Below are positions 12,001 to 23,639 of a DNA stretch of 64,000 nt, piece by piece. This DNA comes from Vicugna pacos (Eukaryota > Chordata > Mammalia > Artiodactyla > Camelidae): the NCBI RefSeq assembly GCF_048564905.1, contig NC_132989.1:106370257-106434256 (forward strand), in the 5' to 3' direction. A model generated the notes under the pieces. The model worked only from the letters and a program-made list of their open reading frames with translations. It made no database searches and was not told the DNA's origin. Each line of letters starts with the position of its first letter. The first letter of the stretch is position 1. A program made the translations under genes and the position numbers.

Positions 12001-13600
12001 TATTTTAAGGCTGTTGATATTCCAGTGGTGGTTTAATTTTAAACAGTCCTTTTTCCAGTGGCTGAGCTTTTTACTATAATTGCAAGCCCTCTTGGTTTGT
12101 CATTTATCTTGGGTACTGCGTAGGTTTGATTTAGCAGAAAGTTGTTGTAGTGCATTATTTGGTCTTGAATCTGATCATTTAAAGCTTGTTCAGCTTTCTT
12201 TTTTGTATATTTCTGAATAACTCAGGAGAGCTATTTAGCATAGTTCACAAAAATCATGAGGTTGACTGGTGGCCCAATTAAGTTGTCATTTCCTAACAAG
12301 TTGTCTAAGTTCTTGTCATAAACTTTAAACAAGAATGAAATTTAAAAGTGTTGAGATTCAGCATTAATTTTATCTATGCCAAAATATTGCTTAATGACTT
12401 CCTCAAATTTACCGTAATAATCAAAGATAAATTCATCAATTTTTTAAATGTATTTTGGATTTTTTTCCAGACAATAATGGGAGGAAAAGTCTCAGGAATT
12501 TTACTTATTTAGAAACTTCACACATGGCAGTGTGCCCCTTAAAGGCAAAATATTTTATTGGTACATTCCAATCTGCTAATATCATCCATTTGTAGCAAAA
12601 CCTTTGCTGACTAACCTGTGGATAAGCTGGTAAAGATCAGAAAATCCTGGCTCATAAGTCTGAACTGCAAGAAGAAATTCTTGTGGAAAATCAATGGGAT
12701 CTTCCTTGTGAGGTGGAAAGTGGTTAGTAATTGCACTGAGTTTATCTTATTTCAGGGATGTAAGAAAAAAGTTGGTGGCTCTGATTAGTGGTTTTGACTA
12801 GCTAGACTTTTAAAAGGAACTAAGAAGGCAGGAGAGTCTAGAGGGGCTTTGGAATCATCTGTGTAGGAGTTATAAAAAGGAAATTTGGCTAGAGAAAGGT
12901 AGAGGTGGGTAGGAAAACAGGCAGGCAACAGAAGGGCTAAGAGGAGCAGGGCAGGTGTGGCAACAGCAGGAATAAAAGGTAGAGACAAATGAACATTAGG
13001 AGAATATTTAGTAATTTTCAAGTTTAGTCAGTCTCTGAGACAATTCAGAATTAGGCTTAGATAATTTGGAGTTAATATCCTGGAGGGAAGCAATTTTGGA
13101 ATTGCTAACTCGTTTTGAGGGCACCAAATGCCAACTGAAATAAGCTTACCATTTGGGCTGCTTTGTATTACATTCTTTTTTCTAAATGACTGTGCACATA
13201 AAACTAATTTAGGAATTTCAAAGGAGCCCCAAGTTAGGCAATTTAATTCTAAATCATAGTGGATTATCATCGTCTAAGGAGACAAATACTTACACAAGGA
13301 GGGCCCATAGTTCTTATTCATAAAGCCAACTGGGGTTCCAAGGAGACTCCTCTGCAACCTTACCCTTCAATAGTGAACTTCCCATTATTTAAAGAATAAT
13401 TGCTCCCCAGAAGAAATTGAGAAACAAAGTCCCAAGTACAGAAGCCAGCTGCACAGGACACCAAAATAAACTAAAACTTCTACCAAGGTCTGAGGATTGG
13501 GTGTGAAACAACTCACCACCAACATGCAGGACCACAGAGGAGAGAAGCGCATACAGTGGACTCTTGTAGGTACCTTACTCAAATCCGTGGGGTGCCAGAG
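12001..13600 (-). pseudogene. ERV gag region remnant
   Basis: At 13028-13270 a piece resembles the matrix region of gammaretrovirus-like Gag, with a 'LTWGSFEI..L.L' stretch and 'GIWCPQNELAIPKL'. Around 12045-12085 a decayed zinc-knuckle-like end ('HWKKDC') marks the nucleocapsid, so the order MA to NC agrees with the minus orientation. The frame at 12785-13021 is proline/leucine-rich and lies where capsid or linker would be. Broken, with several breaks. Confidence 0.7.
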
Positions 13601-13620
13601 GAAGGAACAGCTTACTCAGT

Positions 13621-13636
13621 ATCCCACTTCTGACAC
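13621..13636 (-). other. ERV primer binding site, tRNA-Leu-like
   Basis: Directly inside the upstream LTR the minus strand reads GTGTCAGAAGTGGGAT, close to the complement of a tRNA-Leu 3' end (TGGTGTCAGGAGTGGGAT as I recall it). The position next to the LTR edge supports the call. A leucine primer is better known from ERVL, but the pol pieces here look class I. Confidence 0.65.
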
Positions 13637-14126
13637 TGTATAATAACAATGTTACTAAAAAAAAAAAAACACCAAAACGAAAACCAAAACCAAACAACCA
13701 AACAAACAAACAAAAACAAAACCCAGAAGACTGCAAAAAGTAAAAATGTGTTTATTTGGGTACTTAGGCATTTCAGTTTGGAAAGTATTGAATTAAATAA
13801 CAACTCAGATGTGCTCTGAGGAAAGTAGAAAATGACAGGGGTTTATAAAGACAACAAAAATCCCAGAGAAGTTACATAAGTTGTTTTACAGAACTACTAT
13901 TGATTCCTGCAAGCATTCAGTTACTCACTGGCAGCAGATTTGTTGCTAAACTATGGTTTCTAGCAAGTAAAGAAAATGAGTTCTAGGTGGCCTGTGAATG
14001 CCTGGGTCAAAATTTTATATTGCTTTCAGGTATAGACATTTTAAGGCCCACTTTTCTGATGGCCTCCTGGCTTCATTTTAGATCCTTTTGATATAAGTGA
14101 CTCCATTTTGTTACTCATAGTCTACA
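13637..14126 (-). repeat. ERV upstream (5') LTR
   Basis: About 490 bp, pairing with the LTR at 6833-7309. The plus-strand end 'catagtctaca' mirrors 'catagtttaca' of the partner. An A-rich (CAAA)n-like run lies at 13650-13720. It is flanked inside by the tRNA-Leu-like primer site and outside by the older LTR's second part. Confidence 0.85.
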
Positions 14127-14462
14127 GGGTCATGGTTTAAGACTTCAAAAGGGAGGAAGATACTTCAAATGTTTCATAAACAGATGTTTGTTGGGCCTTG
14201 CAGAGACAATGGGACAGAGAGGACTTTGATCTCTAGGCTCAGCAGAGTTTTCCCCACCACACCTGGCCCATATTCTTTGCAGATATCTCTGGTGACAACT
14301 CTACTCTGGGAAGAAGCCTTTTATCAAAATTATTTAGACAACTAAGTTGGGGGATAAGAAGAAAGATTACTTGAGTCTTCTGTTTCTTAAAATCATCAGT
14401 CTAAATTAATCCTTATGCCCAAGAGACACATTTGGGGATGACAGATTTTGCTCCCCTACATA
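14127..14462 (-). mobile_element. Older LTR, second part
   Basis: This is the other half of the LTR begun at 6643. It ends with 'gatgacagattttgctcccc' followed by 'taca', matching the end of the 61636-62156 copy ('ggtgacaaattctgctctcc'). On the minus strand it therefore starts TGTAGGGGAGC, a proper LTR start. No clear target duplication of the retrovirus is visible at the two junctions. Confidence 0.65.
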
Positions 14463-14804
14463 ATCAAATAATATGAATCATCAATGGAGATTGTTAAAAA
14501 GAGACTTTTGTGTTTATATGTGTAGTCCCTAATTACAACAAACACACAAAAAAATCATTCTTCAAGAATAGTTAAAGAAACTGTGGTTCCATTTCATTGT
14601 TCTTTTAACATTATTATTATATGATATTTTAAAGGCAATTAGAGAATACTTTTTAGATTAAGAAAGATTAAAATCATTTTAAATGATTTAAATATTAGAT
14701 GACAAACTATTTCAAACTTTGGATGTAAAAATCCACATAATTTTGCAATTTTCTAAAATATTCTTTAAGTTTTAAGATAATATATTGATTCTAATTCTTT
14801 TATT
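14463..14804. other. AT-rich intergenic stretch, nothing recognised
   Basis: AT-rich filler between the split LTR and an L1 tail. No element or gene is recognisable. Confidence 0.5.
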
Positions 14805-15225
14805 TCTTTCAGTTTTATTGAGATAATTGATACACAGCACAATATAAGTTTAAGGTATACAAGAATGTTATCTGATTTACAGAAATTATGAAATGATTGC
14901 CACAGTAAGTGTAATGAACATTCATCATTTCATATAGATCCAAAATAAAGAAAAAGAAAAAATTCCTTGTGATGAGAACTCTTCCAATCTACTCTCTTTC
15001 ATATATAACATACTACAGTGTTAATTATATTAACACCTTTTCCTTCATCCCATCCCCCACCTCTGTAGCAACAAATCTGAACTTTTTTTCTATGAGTTTG
15101 TTTGTTTGTTTGTTTTTTGAAGAATAATTGGTCTACAATACTATGTTAATTTGTGATGCACCAACACAGTGATTCAATAATTCTATACATTACAGAATAA
15201 TCACCACAGTTCTGATTCTTGAAAT
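14805..15225 (-). mobile_element. L1 3' UTR fragments, old, antisense
   Basis: 'agttttattgagataattga' and 'ccttgtgatgagaactctt' are signatures of older (L1M-type) LINE-1 3' UTRs read backwards. After about 15100 a second L1-like 3' end begins ('tttttgaagaataattggtc...cagtgattcaataattc'), so two L1 tails may abut. No ORF2 sequence remains. Confidence 0.7.
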
Positions 15226-15724
15226 AGACTTTAACGGTGCATGATACTGTCATTTTGTCATAACCTATGAGATAAACTATAATATTTTATAAAATTTGGA
15301 TTGTAATTCAGGAATATCAATAAATGATAGCAATATTACATAAAACTACTATACTATAATTCTAGGAAGGATTTTGACCACATAATATTAAGTATGTTAC
15401 ATGTTTGGGGCATTTTTTTAATTGTTTTTCTCCTTGCCCTAATTTGAACAAATGTCAAGAATTTGGGATTTTCAGTTTGATTTTAAGTCCATTTACAATA
15501 TACGAGATGTTATTTTTTAGAAATGATTGTGCCATTTAATTAAAGTTTTGTCTGAAAATAGTAGGTATCTTAAATGATATTCATCTTCCCCAAAGGAATT
15601 CTTACTTGGGCTTATCTTGCTCTTAATCATGCCTTTATTCAAGTATTCCTTATAAGCTTTCTCCCTCTTTCTGAATTGTCAAAGATGCAAATCAGTAATC
15701 AGTCGCTCTCTCTCATTCTTTCAT

Positions 15725-15761
<37 letters not shown>

Positions 15762-17034
15762 TGCACACGCAAACTAATCCATTCAATAGTAGGCAGGAAA
15801 CATATTCTAGAGATTTCAGAGAGATGAGTAAAATCATAGGCAAGGAGAATGAGAATGAGTAACTAAAATCAAGCATACTAACAGATAGATGTTTTATAAG
15901 AGCTAGTTGAGCAATTAAAATCAAGAGAGCTTATTTTTAAGGAGTGTATCTTCTTTCCTGAAATAAATATTTACTGCAAACTGAAATATTCAACTGAATA
16001 TTTTTTCACTTACCCTTAAAACATTCAAGCTCTTAGTAAACATTCAAGAAGTTGTTTGCTAAGTCGTTATTATTAATAAAGTCTATTTGAATTTTAGTAA
16101 ATTCACCCATGTCAGAGACTATCCTTTAGTCAATTCTCTATCATCAGAGTGGAGTACATTCTCAAGCATGTAGTACATACTTAGTTAAATGTCTGTAATT
16201 ACATTAAATATACACACATATACAGCAAAGCAAAAGCATGCATTCTAAAATTAGGAAATTCATTTACAAAGTCACATTTACACCAAACAAATAATGGGGA
16301 CTCTTTCAAATATTTCTAATGTGCTTCCCATTTTCACTGACCTTGATTTTTCCTAAGACAATTTCTCCCTAGTCAATCCTCTTATCTAGTATGGATTTAA
16401 ATTACATGTCAAAAACTTCTATTTGTCAAATTACTTTTGGTTCAAAGAGTGTACAGTCAGTTAAATTGTAAACAAATGCATTATTGTATTCCATTTTACT
16501 TTATCCACTCACTAGGGAAGAAATCAGGAGGAAGAAAGGCAGCTACAATGGCAAGACTAGAACAAATAAAGCTTGTGTTGTGTTCATAAAGACAACAACA
16601 AAATGAGACAGTACATGAAGGACAAGGTTCTTATCTTTTAGTTCAATTTAGAAGAAGACAAGTTTGTTTGGATAAAAGTTAAATGATATAGGCTTACTTA
16701 TTTTTGTGATAATTACATTTAGTGTTATTGAAGAGTCATATCTAAACAAAAAAATTCTTCTGTGGTAACTCTACACTCTTTTAAGAATGATTCTGCTCCC
16801 AGGCTAATTTCCTCAAATCTAACTAGTTTATTTTATCTGCCAGAATGCAGAACTGGTACCAGAAGATGAAAAAACTATTTAGTAACCATTTAAGAAACAC
16901 TAGATATGTTAGAAAGAGAGTTTGGAAATTAGCTCCTTTTCAAGTAAGAAAAATATACGTTCTACACTGCAGAGGATTATTGATATTTTCTTCCAATTAG
17001 AATGTTTCTGTAAGAACATGGTTTTTGAAAAGTA
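15226..17034. other. Intergenic stretch with a CA microsatellite
   Basis: AT-rich DNA with no recognised gene or transposon apart from the CA repeat at 15726-15758. The short plus and minus frames over the microsatellite (15574-15924) are products of the repeat. Confidence 0.5.
15726..15758. repeat. (CA)16 microsatellite
   Basis: An uninterrupted CA dinucleotide run of about 33 bp, followed by gtgtgcacacgc. Pure runs of this length are usually length-polymorphic. Confidence 0.97.
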
Positions 17035-17235
17035 GCCAAGACACTGCAATTCAGCCAGGGTTTAAATCCTGCCTCCACCACTCAATATCTGTGTAAACAT
17101 TGATAAATTCATTAACATTTTGGACCTTGGCATGCAGAAAATAATTATTACATTGTTGGGCTGTCAATTAATATGTTTGAAAATATTAGATGTTTTCAAT
17201 AAAGGATAAGTTCTATCATCATCAATACTAAGTAT
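17035..17235 (+). repeat. MIR SINE, sense
   Basis: The core reads 'cagccagggtttaaatcctg', 'cctccaccactcaatatctgtgtaa', 'acattttggaccttggcat' and 'gcagaaaataattattac'. This follows the MIR consensus (tgggttcgaatcc, ctctgccacttactagctgtgtga, cctcagtttcctcat, aaatggggataata) in order. A tRNA-derived ancient SINE, strongly diverged, not transcribed as far as the sequence shows. Confidence 0.7.
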
Positions 17236-17569
17236 TGTGCACAAAATAAGACTTTAATAAACAAGACAAATGAATTAACCAATACATGCCTCACATTTTT
17301 ATAATTGTCTATATTGCACACATATTAATAACAATTCCATATTTAAAGGGCAATTTTCTCAAAAATCAGCATTTTTCTATATAAAATATGCATTTTGAAT
17401 GTATCGCATAGGGCATTGTCTATTTGCCTATTACAGAAATATATTTGGCTGAGAAAATTTTAGTCATAGTTTTCAATATATTTTTCTGCTTTATAAATTT
17501 ATCTTTAATGTTCGCCTCATGCTCATCATTCAATATTAACTCCCTCTACTGGAGTGATTGCTGACCATT

Positions 17570-17830
17570 CTCTCTACAAAAACACATTTGCTGTTGAGAG
17601 GTCAAGCAAGATGGAAGTCTGGAGATGTCCACTGGGTTGGCAAAAGCTGGTCTATGGTGCTCTCTACATAAAGAGATAGAGAGGAGGACAAAAGTAGCAT
17701 TGAAGTTGCTTAAAATATTCACGGACAGATATCCTGGATTTCTATAGAAAAAATAATCTATTTTCAATGTGACAAAAGGGAACAAAGCAGTGAATGGAAG
17801 CAGTTCTAGATTAAAAGAGATGTAAAAGAC
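17570..17830 (-). repeat. L2 internal fragment, antisense
   Basis: 'gctgttgagaggtcaagcaa' followed by 'gatggaagtctggagatgtc' and 'cactgggttggca' matches the L2 phrase 'gctgctgagaggtcaagtaa' then 'gatgaggactg' and 'attggatttggca'. The match is clear for about 50 bases and fades after about 17650, so the right limit is uncertain. The 99-residue frame at 17546-17845 overlaps it and is not a gene. Confidence 0.5.
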
Positions 17831-18300
17831 ACAATACATAGACATGTGAACGTTGATTCTGATTCAAATAAGCTATAAAAAGACATTTTTGATATAATGG
17901 GGAAATTTGAAAATGAAAACAATATTAGATGATGAAAAGTAGTTAATTTGAATATTTTCAGTCATGGTAAGGGTGTTGCAGTGGTGCAGGGAAATCTCCA
18001 TATCTTCACAAGATGCTTATAAAAATATACGTGGTAAAATAATATAAAAGCAGGAACTTTCTTTAAAAAAATCTGTGAATAGATGAAGCAAGATTAGAAA
18101 ATCTTTATAATAATTGAATCTAAGTAAAGGATCTACAAAAAATTATTCTTTCTTCTTTTCCATATGTTGAATATTTTCCAATTAAAATTAACTTGGAAAC
18201 ATTTTCAATAGGAATAATCCTGTCCTCTATCTCCAGCATAAGGCTGGATTATATACCATGACTATCCTACTGCTGCAAAATGCTTGAAACACTGTATTAA

Positions 18301-18489
18301 GTGAAAAAGAGAAAACCAACTTTGGATCGCATCAATGAGCTGGCAAGAAAACAAGAAATTCTGAGACCAAAATCTAATTTAAAGCAAGAAAGAAGAGAGG
18401 TAAATGGCATTTTATTGGAACCAGTTTCTTGCCCTGAAGACATTATAAAACAAAACCTGACTAAATTGAGCTTTTTTTTTTTTTTTTAA
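18301..18489 (+). other. Unexplained 62-codon frame, possible retrocopy fragment
   Basis: The frame reads as a charged, protein-like sequence (KKRKPTLDRINELARKQEIL, then KSNLKQERREVNG, then EPVSCPEDIIKQNLTKLS) before it runs into a T-rich tract. It has less of the hydrophobic or low-complexity look of the chance frames around it. I do not recognise a family. There is no visible promoter, convincing splice site or poly(A) tail. It could be a fragment of a processed pseudogene, an isolated exon, or chance. Confidence 0.2.
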
Positions 18490-19054
18490 CATATCAGAGA
18501 CTGGCTGAAGGTAGTTAAGCCTTTTAGTAGAACTTCGGAATACACCTGTGAATTCAAATGACTGTAACTTCAGTGTAAGAATGCACTAAATATAAGGCCA
18601 CTTTCTCTCACCCCATTCTCAGTGAGAAAAATGTGTCTGTGTCAAAATGAAGAACTGGAAACAAAAAAAACTTCCCTGAGAATTAACAATGATAAGCTAG
18701 TTTTAATAGTACTTCACTCTGAATTCAGCTGATCTGGTTGGTTTAAAGAAAAAAAATCTAAAGTAAATACAAATCACTCTGCAGGGACTCTGCATGCACA
18801 GAAGATTTCCCAGTATGACTAAAGTTGCTTGGAAAATGAGCTCACAGTTAAAAATCACAAAACACACAAGGAAATAAAACAAATGAGAAGAGTGTAGAAA
18901 TAACAGATCATTGAATCAGACTGAAAAAAAGGCTTAAAATTGAATTTTAAGAACTGAATATACATTAAGAATTTCTGCTTTTTATAACGAACAAGAAAGG
19001 ATAGTGAAAACACAAACAAATTGCAATTAAGTATTACAGGAGAAAAAAAAGACA

Positions 19055-19378
19055 GAAATGAACTTATTTACAAAACAGAGACTCAGACAAAGAAAACAAA
19101 CTTATGGGTATGGGGTAGGGGAAGGGGGTGGGAAGGGATGAATTGGGAGTTTAGGGTTTGTAGATACTTATTACTATATATAAAATAGATAATGACAAGG
19201 TCCTACTGTAGAGCACAGGGAGCTATATTCAATATCTTGTAGTGACCTCTAATGAGAAAGAATATGAAAAGGAAAGGAATGTCTATCCTGAATTACTTTG
19301 CTGTACACCAGAAACTAACACACCATTGTATATCAACTGTACTTTATTAAAGTAATTAATTAATTAATTTTAAAAGGT
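19055..19378 (+). mobile_element. L1 3' UTR tail, cetartiodactyl type, sense
   Basis: The tail runs 'gaacttatttacaaaacaga', 'caaacttatgggtatgggg', 'actatatataaaatagata', 'agcacagggagctatattca', 'actttgctgtacaccagaaa' and ends '...aactgtacttta' plus an (ATTA)n-like stretch. This is the L1 3' UTR found in cetartiodactyl genomes. Only the last ~320 bases are present, a typical 5'-truncated insertion. Confidence 0.85.
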
Positions 19379-19439
19379 ATTACAGGAGACTGACATTGCT
19401 TGCCCCAAAGAACCAGGCTTCCCAGCATTCTGTCTTTGT

Positions 19440-20170
19440 ATAGTCATCTCCCACTTTGACTCTGGGCTTGGCAGCTAGTCCTGTTTTGGTCACTGAGAAA
19501 TTAGTAAGCATATACATACACGTAGGTAAGTGATAAGCATTTGCACATTGGGGTGTGTTCTCTAGGAATGTTCCCCTTTAGGAATCAGCCTTCATGATGC
19601 AAATTGGCTTAGGAAATATTACTGAATTATGAGAGAAAATAGAGAGAGCCAGTGGAGTCTAAGAGAGTCTAAGAGAGCACCAGCCAAGCGTCTAGCTGAC
19701 CTCTGCTATGTAGATGACTTCAGCTATGGCACACGGAACTGAGCCCAGTCAACACATAGAATCACAAAAATTAATAAATCTACAATCTTTTAAACCATAG
19801 AGTTAGGCAAACTTTCTGTAAAGGGCTAGATAGTAAATGTTTTAGGCTTTGTGGATTATACACTGTCTCCTAAATACTCAGTTCTGTCTTGTAACACACA
19901 AGCAACAGTAGACAACATGTCAACAAATGAACATGGCTGTGTCCTAATAAAACTTTATTAACAGACACAGGAATTTTATTTTCATATAATTTTCACATGT
20001 CAGAAAATATGCTTTATGACCATTTAAGAGTATAAACACCTTTTTTGGCTCACTGGTGTACCAAAACAGGTGCTGCACCTAATTTGGACTTCAGGCTGTT
20101 GTTTTCTTAACCCCTGTTTTAAGCAACTAAATTTGTATCAGTTTGTTGCATATCCGTAGATAACAAGCAA
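19440..20170 (+). repeat. Older repeat interrupted by an hAT element
   Basis: Left part: 'cattggggtgtgttctct' and 'gacctctgctatgtagatga...gagcccagtc...atcacaaaaattaataaat'. Right part: 'taagcaactaaatttgtatcagtttgttgca'. Together they follow a common mammalian repeat whose end reads 'ttaagccactaagttttgg...tttgttac'. The continuity is broken exactly by the hAT element at 19796-20116. The family name is uncertain (probably LTR-type). Confidence 0.5.
19796..20116 (+). mobile_element. hAT (Charlie-type) non-autonomous DNA transposon
   Basis: The 321-bp element follows the remembered consensus: 'ggcaaactttctgtaaaggg', 'ctagatagtaaatgttttag', 'gctttgtggattatac', 'acatggctgtgtcctaataa', ending 'cttaacccctg'. 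Degenerate terminal inverted repeats correspond to CAGGGGTCAGCAAAC. It is flanked by candidate 8-bp target duplications, ttttaaac (19788-19795) and ttttaagc (20117-20124), 7 of 8 identical, as expected of hAT transposases. No coding capacity. Confidence 0.8.
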
Positions 20171-20174
20171 AACT

Positions 20175-23100
20175 TGTTACTGGAAGTTGAGTGTTGCAAT
20201 AAAGAACTTTGCTTGTTACATCTCAAGCCTTTAGTCCTTTATTCTAACTTGACTTTTATTTGGACCTTAATTCCATTTCCATCATGCAGCTCATGGATTT
20301 ACCTTCTCTCCTAAATTATAATCCAAGGTTAATTAAATATTACTTTTCAATTGATGGGGACAAAACTAACAAGGTTACTTTACTTGGTATTTGCAAGCTG
20401 TAGTTCCATACTTGTGGGGAATTATTTTACAGACCACTACGAAAACCAACGGTTGAAAGTTTTATGATTAGGTCCAAATAACCCCATCATCTTCCTGTTT
20501 CCTAAGACAGCTGTCTGAATCCATGTATTGCTCATGCTGATTCAACTTTCGGTTCTTGGTTAGAATATTTCTTTGTCTAGTCTTTGAGCCACAGCCTTAG
20601 GATCAGAAGATGCTGTGTCTTGCCCTTGCAGTAGCCAACAAAATGCAGCCTCCATATTCTGACCTTAATAGTTGAACAGATCATTTTTGTGGAAATAACC
20701 AATAATTTGTATATAACTGAAAGGTAATAAAATATTTCTATTTTTATTGTATTACCTTATTTTAGTGTCTAATACAAGGATTTTATTTCCATTTTAAGAT
20801 AGCAGTTTGACTTTAAAAGCTATCTCGAATTGATTTGTTGAGACAGACTTCTTCTCTCATTGTCACTCAGATCTTAAACAGCAGAGTTAAAGGTTTTTGT
20901 TTGCTGATGTCTCACCTATAGTGACTACATACCTTTGAATCTTTTACTGAAGAGTCTTTATTTTGAAGTTTCATTTATCTGTTAATACAATGGATACAGC
21001 TCAGGGATGTATATCCAGGGCTTTTCTTATAGGTTTCTATTGAGTTTAAATGTGGCTTTTAGTATAAACTATAAAGAAGTATGATTCAGTTAAAGAGAAG
21101 AATTATTTTTTCTCTATTGTTTCTTTAATTAATTGTAATGTAAAGGCTTGGTAACAAGTGACAAAGAGTCAAACTTATCTATGACCTTATTTTTAGATTT
21201 ACTGTTAAACATAGGTTTAGGGTTATATCAATAAAATGTGTGTTTATTCTTCCCATATATTTTTAAAAAAGTTATGTCCTAAAAATAGCATAGATAACTT
21301 TAGCCTGTACCAGTGACTGATTTTGCTTCAGTGATAAGTGATAAGTGAAATATATATGTACTGTGCGACTGTCAAATTGAAGTAAAATTCTTGATAAGAG
21401 GTCTGATTTAAATTGTAATGTAGCTGTCCTGTAGATCTGTGGCAGGAAAAAGTGATTGGGGTTTATAAACCTTGGCCATAACCAAGATTTAGAAAGTAGA
21501 GACAAAGGTAAGTCAAATTTTTCAGATTATAACAAAACAGCCTGCCAAATAAATACGAGGATTTGTGCATAAAGTCCATTAAAACTGTCCCTGCTGCCCA
21601 ATGTCCTTCAGTCACTTTAGGTAGAATTATATTTCTCCATTCCCTTGGATGTCAGAGAAAACACTCCTGAGGGAATTCTCTTGGTTGACAGGGAAGATTC
21701 TTTCATGATAATCATCCTTGGTTTATGACACAAGAAGAGACAGTAAAATTACTGGCAATTACTCTTAACTGATCCTACTTGGGCAAATCCAGGAAAATAG
21801 AACATAATTACTTCCACTGGTTTACATTGCTTTTTCCAATCTATAGATTTTCAGATTAGATGAGAACATTGGGTTGGTCAATCTATTTGGTCCAGGTTTT
21901 CCCTCCCACTCCTAAATAAGCAGGGATTTTTATCCCAGGTCCTCCTTCCCAGAGGACAACTTTTTTTTTTATTGGTAGGAGATCTCTTTATTCTTGTTGA
22001 TCCCTAATTTTCCCTCCCTTAATGGTCCTAAAACATTTTCAGTTCTTTAGTATCCCCTAGTCTCTTGCCACGGTCTTTTTTCTTAAGTCCTTAGTGTATG
22101 TCACTAGTCACTTTATTCCTTCTAGGTTCATGTTTCAAACCAGCAGTGAGCCAGTGGTGAACAGAGAAAGGAAAGACATAAAAAAAATGCCCTAATGCCA
22201 AGTGACTGTAACACAATCAAAACTTTTACAACTTCAGGATTGATTTCTTCTTAGCAGATTCTCCATGAAAGATGTTCCTGTTAGTTCATCCGTTTTGAAC
22301 TGCAACACGAAAAGTTGCTACCCATCTGTTATCTAAGCCTTAGTCAACCCTAGGCCCTAGATGAGGGAGTGACTTGCTATGAAATTTTAAGAGCTGGAAT
22401 AGGAGAAAAAATCAGCCACAATAACTATTTAATGTAATATATTCTTTTACTGCAATCTTCAGATCATTATTTGGATAATCTGAAATCCCATATTTATATA
22501 GGCAAATTAGCATGTAGGATTTTCAAAACCATTTCAACAAACATCTGATGGCATTTCTTCCATGACATATCTGACTGGAAATTTTTTCACTTATTTGGTA
22601 ACTCTGATTTTATTTTTATAGCTGTTACTTTTATAACAAGAACAGCTCCATTTTATTTTTTTCCTGCCCTAACCTCCTTCCTAAGATGTAGACTGACTGT
22701 CAAATATCAATAAAAATATTCTTTATCAACATTCCTATTCTATTGGCTCTAATCCTTTTCCCTTGTACATTGCATAATTCTAAAATTTTGCAAAATCCAA
22801 GTTAACCATAATTATAAATAGTCACACAATCTTACACAGCATTTAACAGATATAAATGAAAAGGAGCCAGTTAGCAAAATCCTCCTTAAAGAAATAAACT
22901 CCAACATGAACAAAAGAACTTCATAATTTATAAGATGTTTAATTTTATTTAACTGATTTTAACCACATCACATATTCAGCATTAACAAAGCAAACGATCT
23001 GAGATACAAAATAGTTACTCTCAACAGAAATAGACATTTAGATGATAACATTATCACTGGATTCTCCATAAGTCATTTATATCCCATTGGATTTTTTAAT

Positions 23101-23639
23101 AACAAGGAAATGGTATTTAAATTCTTCAGGGCAAATAGTATTCTCTTTTCCATGTGTTATTATCCAGTGAATATCAGTACCTAAGTTAGATTTAATGACA
23201 TTTGGAGTTTCCATACTCATTTCTCCACATACTCCATCCCAAACTTAAATTTTATTTCTTATTTTTTAAAAGGTGATATTTAAATTAATATATTTTATAA
23301 TACCTATGATGGAAGATTTTTTAAAAATGTAAAGTAAGCCTAATGGTACTTTAAAAGAAAAAAACATAGGCTTTAAGTAAGAAATAAATCAAAAGCTAAT
23401 ACGTCTATGTGCCCTTAACATACACTTATCTTTAGAAGATAAATGGAATGTAAGTACTTGGTTCCTTGCATAATTTTTATTGTAGAAACATAACATATTT
23501 TGTACAAATATAGAAGAAAACTAATTAGCATTAAAAGTATCATTCTACATATTTAGAACTTTACATAGAACAAGTGGAGGCATAGATATAGTTGGGCAAT
23601 CTTAAAAAGCGTTCAAATAATATAAATGATAAAAAATAA
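20175..23639. other. Long AT-rich intergenic stretch, nothing recognised
   Basis: About 3.5 kb without a recognised gene, repeat terminus or RNA gene. The minus-strand frame at 21272-21505 is short and domainless. A T11 run occurs at 21961-21971. Slow-evolving noncoding sequence or repeats too old to recognise by eye could both be present. Confidence 0.45.

Larger units (their letters stand above)
6833..14126 (-). mobile_element. Class I endogenous retrovirus, near full length, broken
   Basis: A proviral fossil of about 7.3 kb on the minus strand: upstream LTR 13637-14126, primer site 13621-13636, gag, pol and env remnants, polypurine tract 7310-7321 and downstream LTR 6833-7309. The pol pieces resemble gammaretrovirus-like class I elements rather than ERVL or class II. 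In the best-aligned 66-base block the two LTRs differ at 9 positions (about 14%), suggesting insertion tens of millions of years ago. All frames carry many breaks, probably well over ten, so it is clearly inactive. It landed inside an older LTR. The plus-strand frame at 10533-10853 is a shadow of its pol region. Confidence 0.85.
17236..19054. other. Intergenic stretch with one short L2 block and an unexplained frame
   Basis: Mostly AT-rich and unassigned. A short L2-antisense block lies at 17575-17625, and an unexplained plus-strand frame at 18301-18489 is listed separately. A T16-type run sits at 18473-18487. Confidence 0.45.

Noticed and set aside
15574-15924. Frames across the CA repeat
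   Set aside because: His-Thr and Cys-Val runs are translations of the CA microsatellite.
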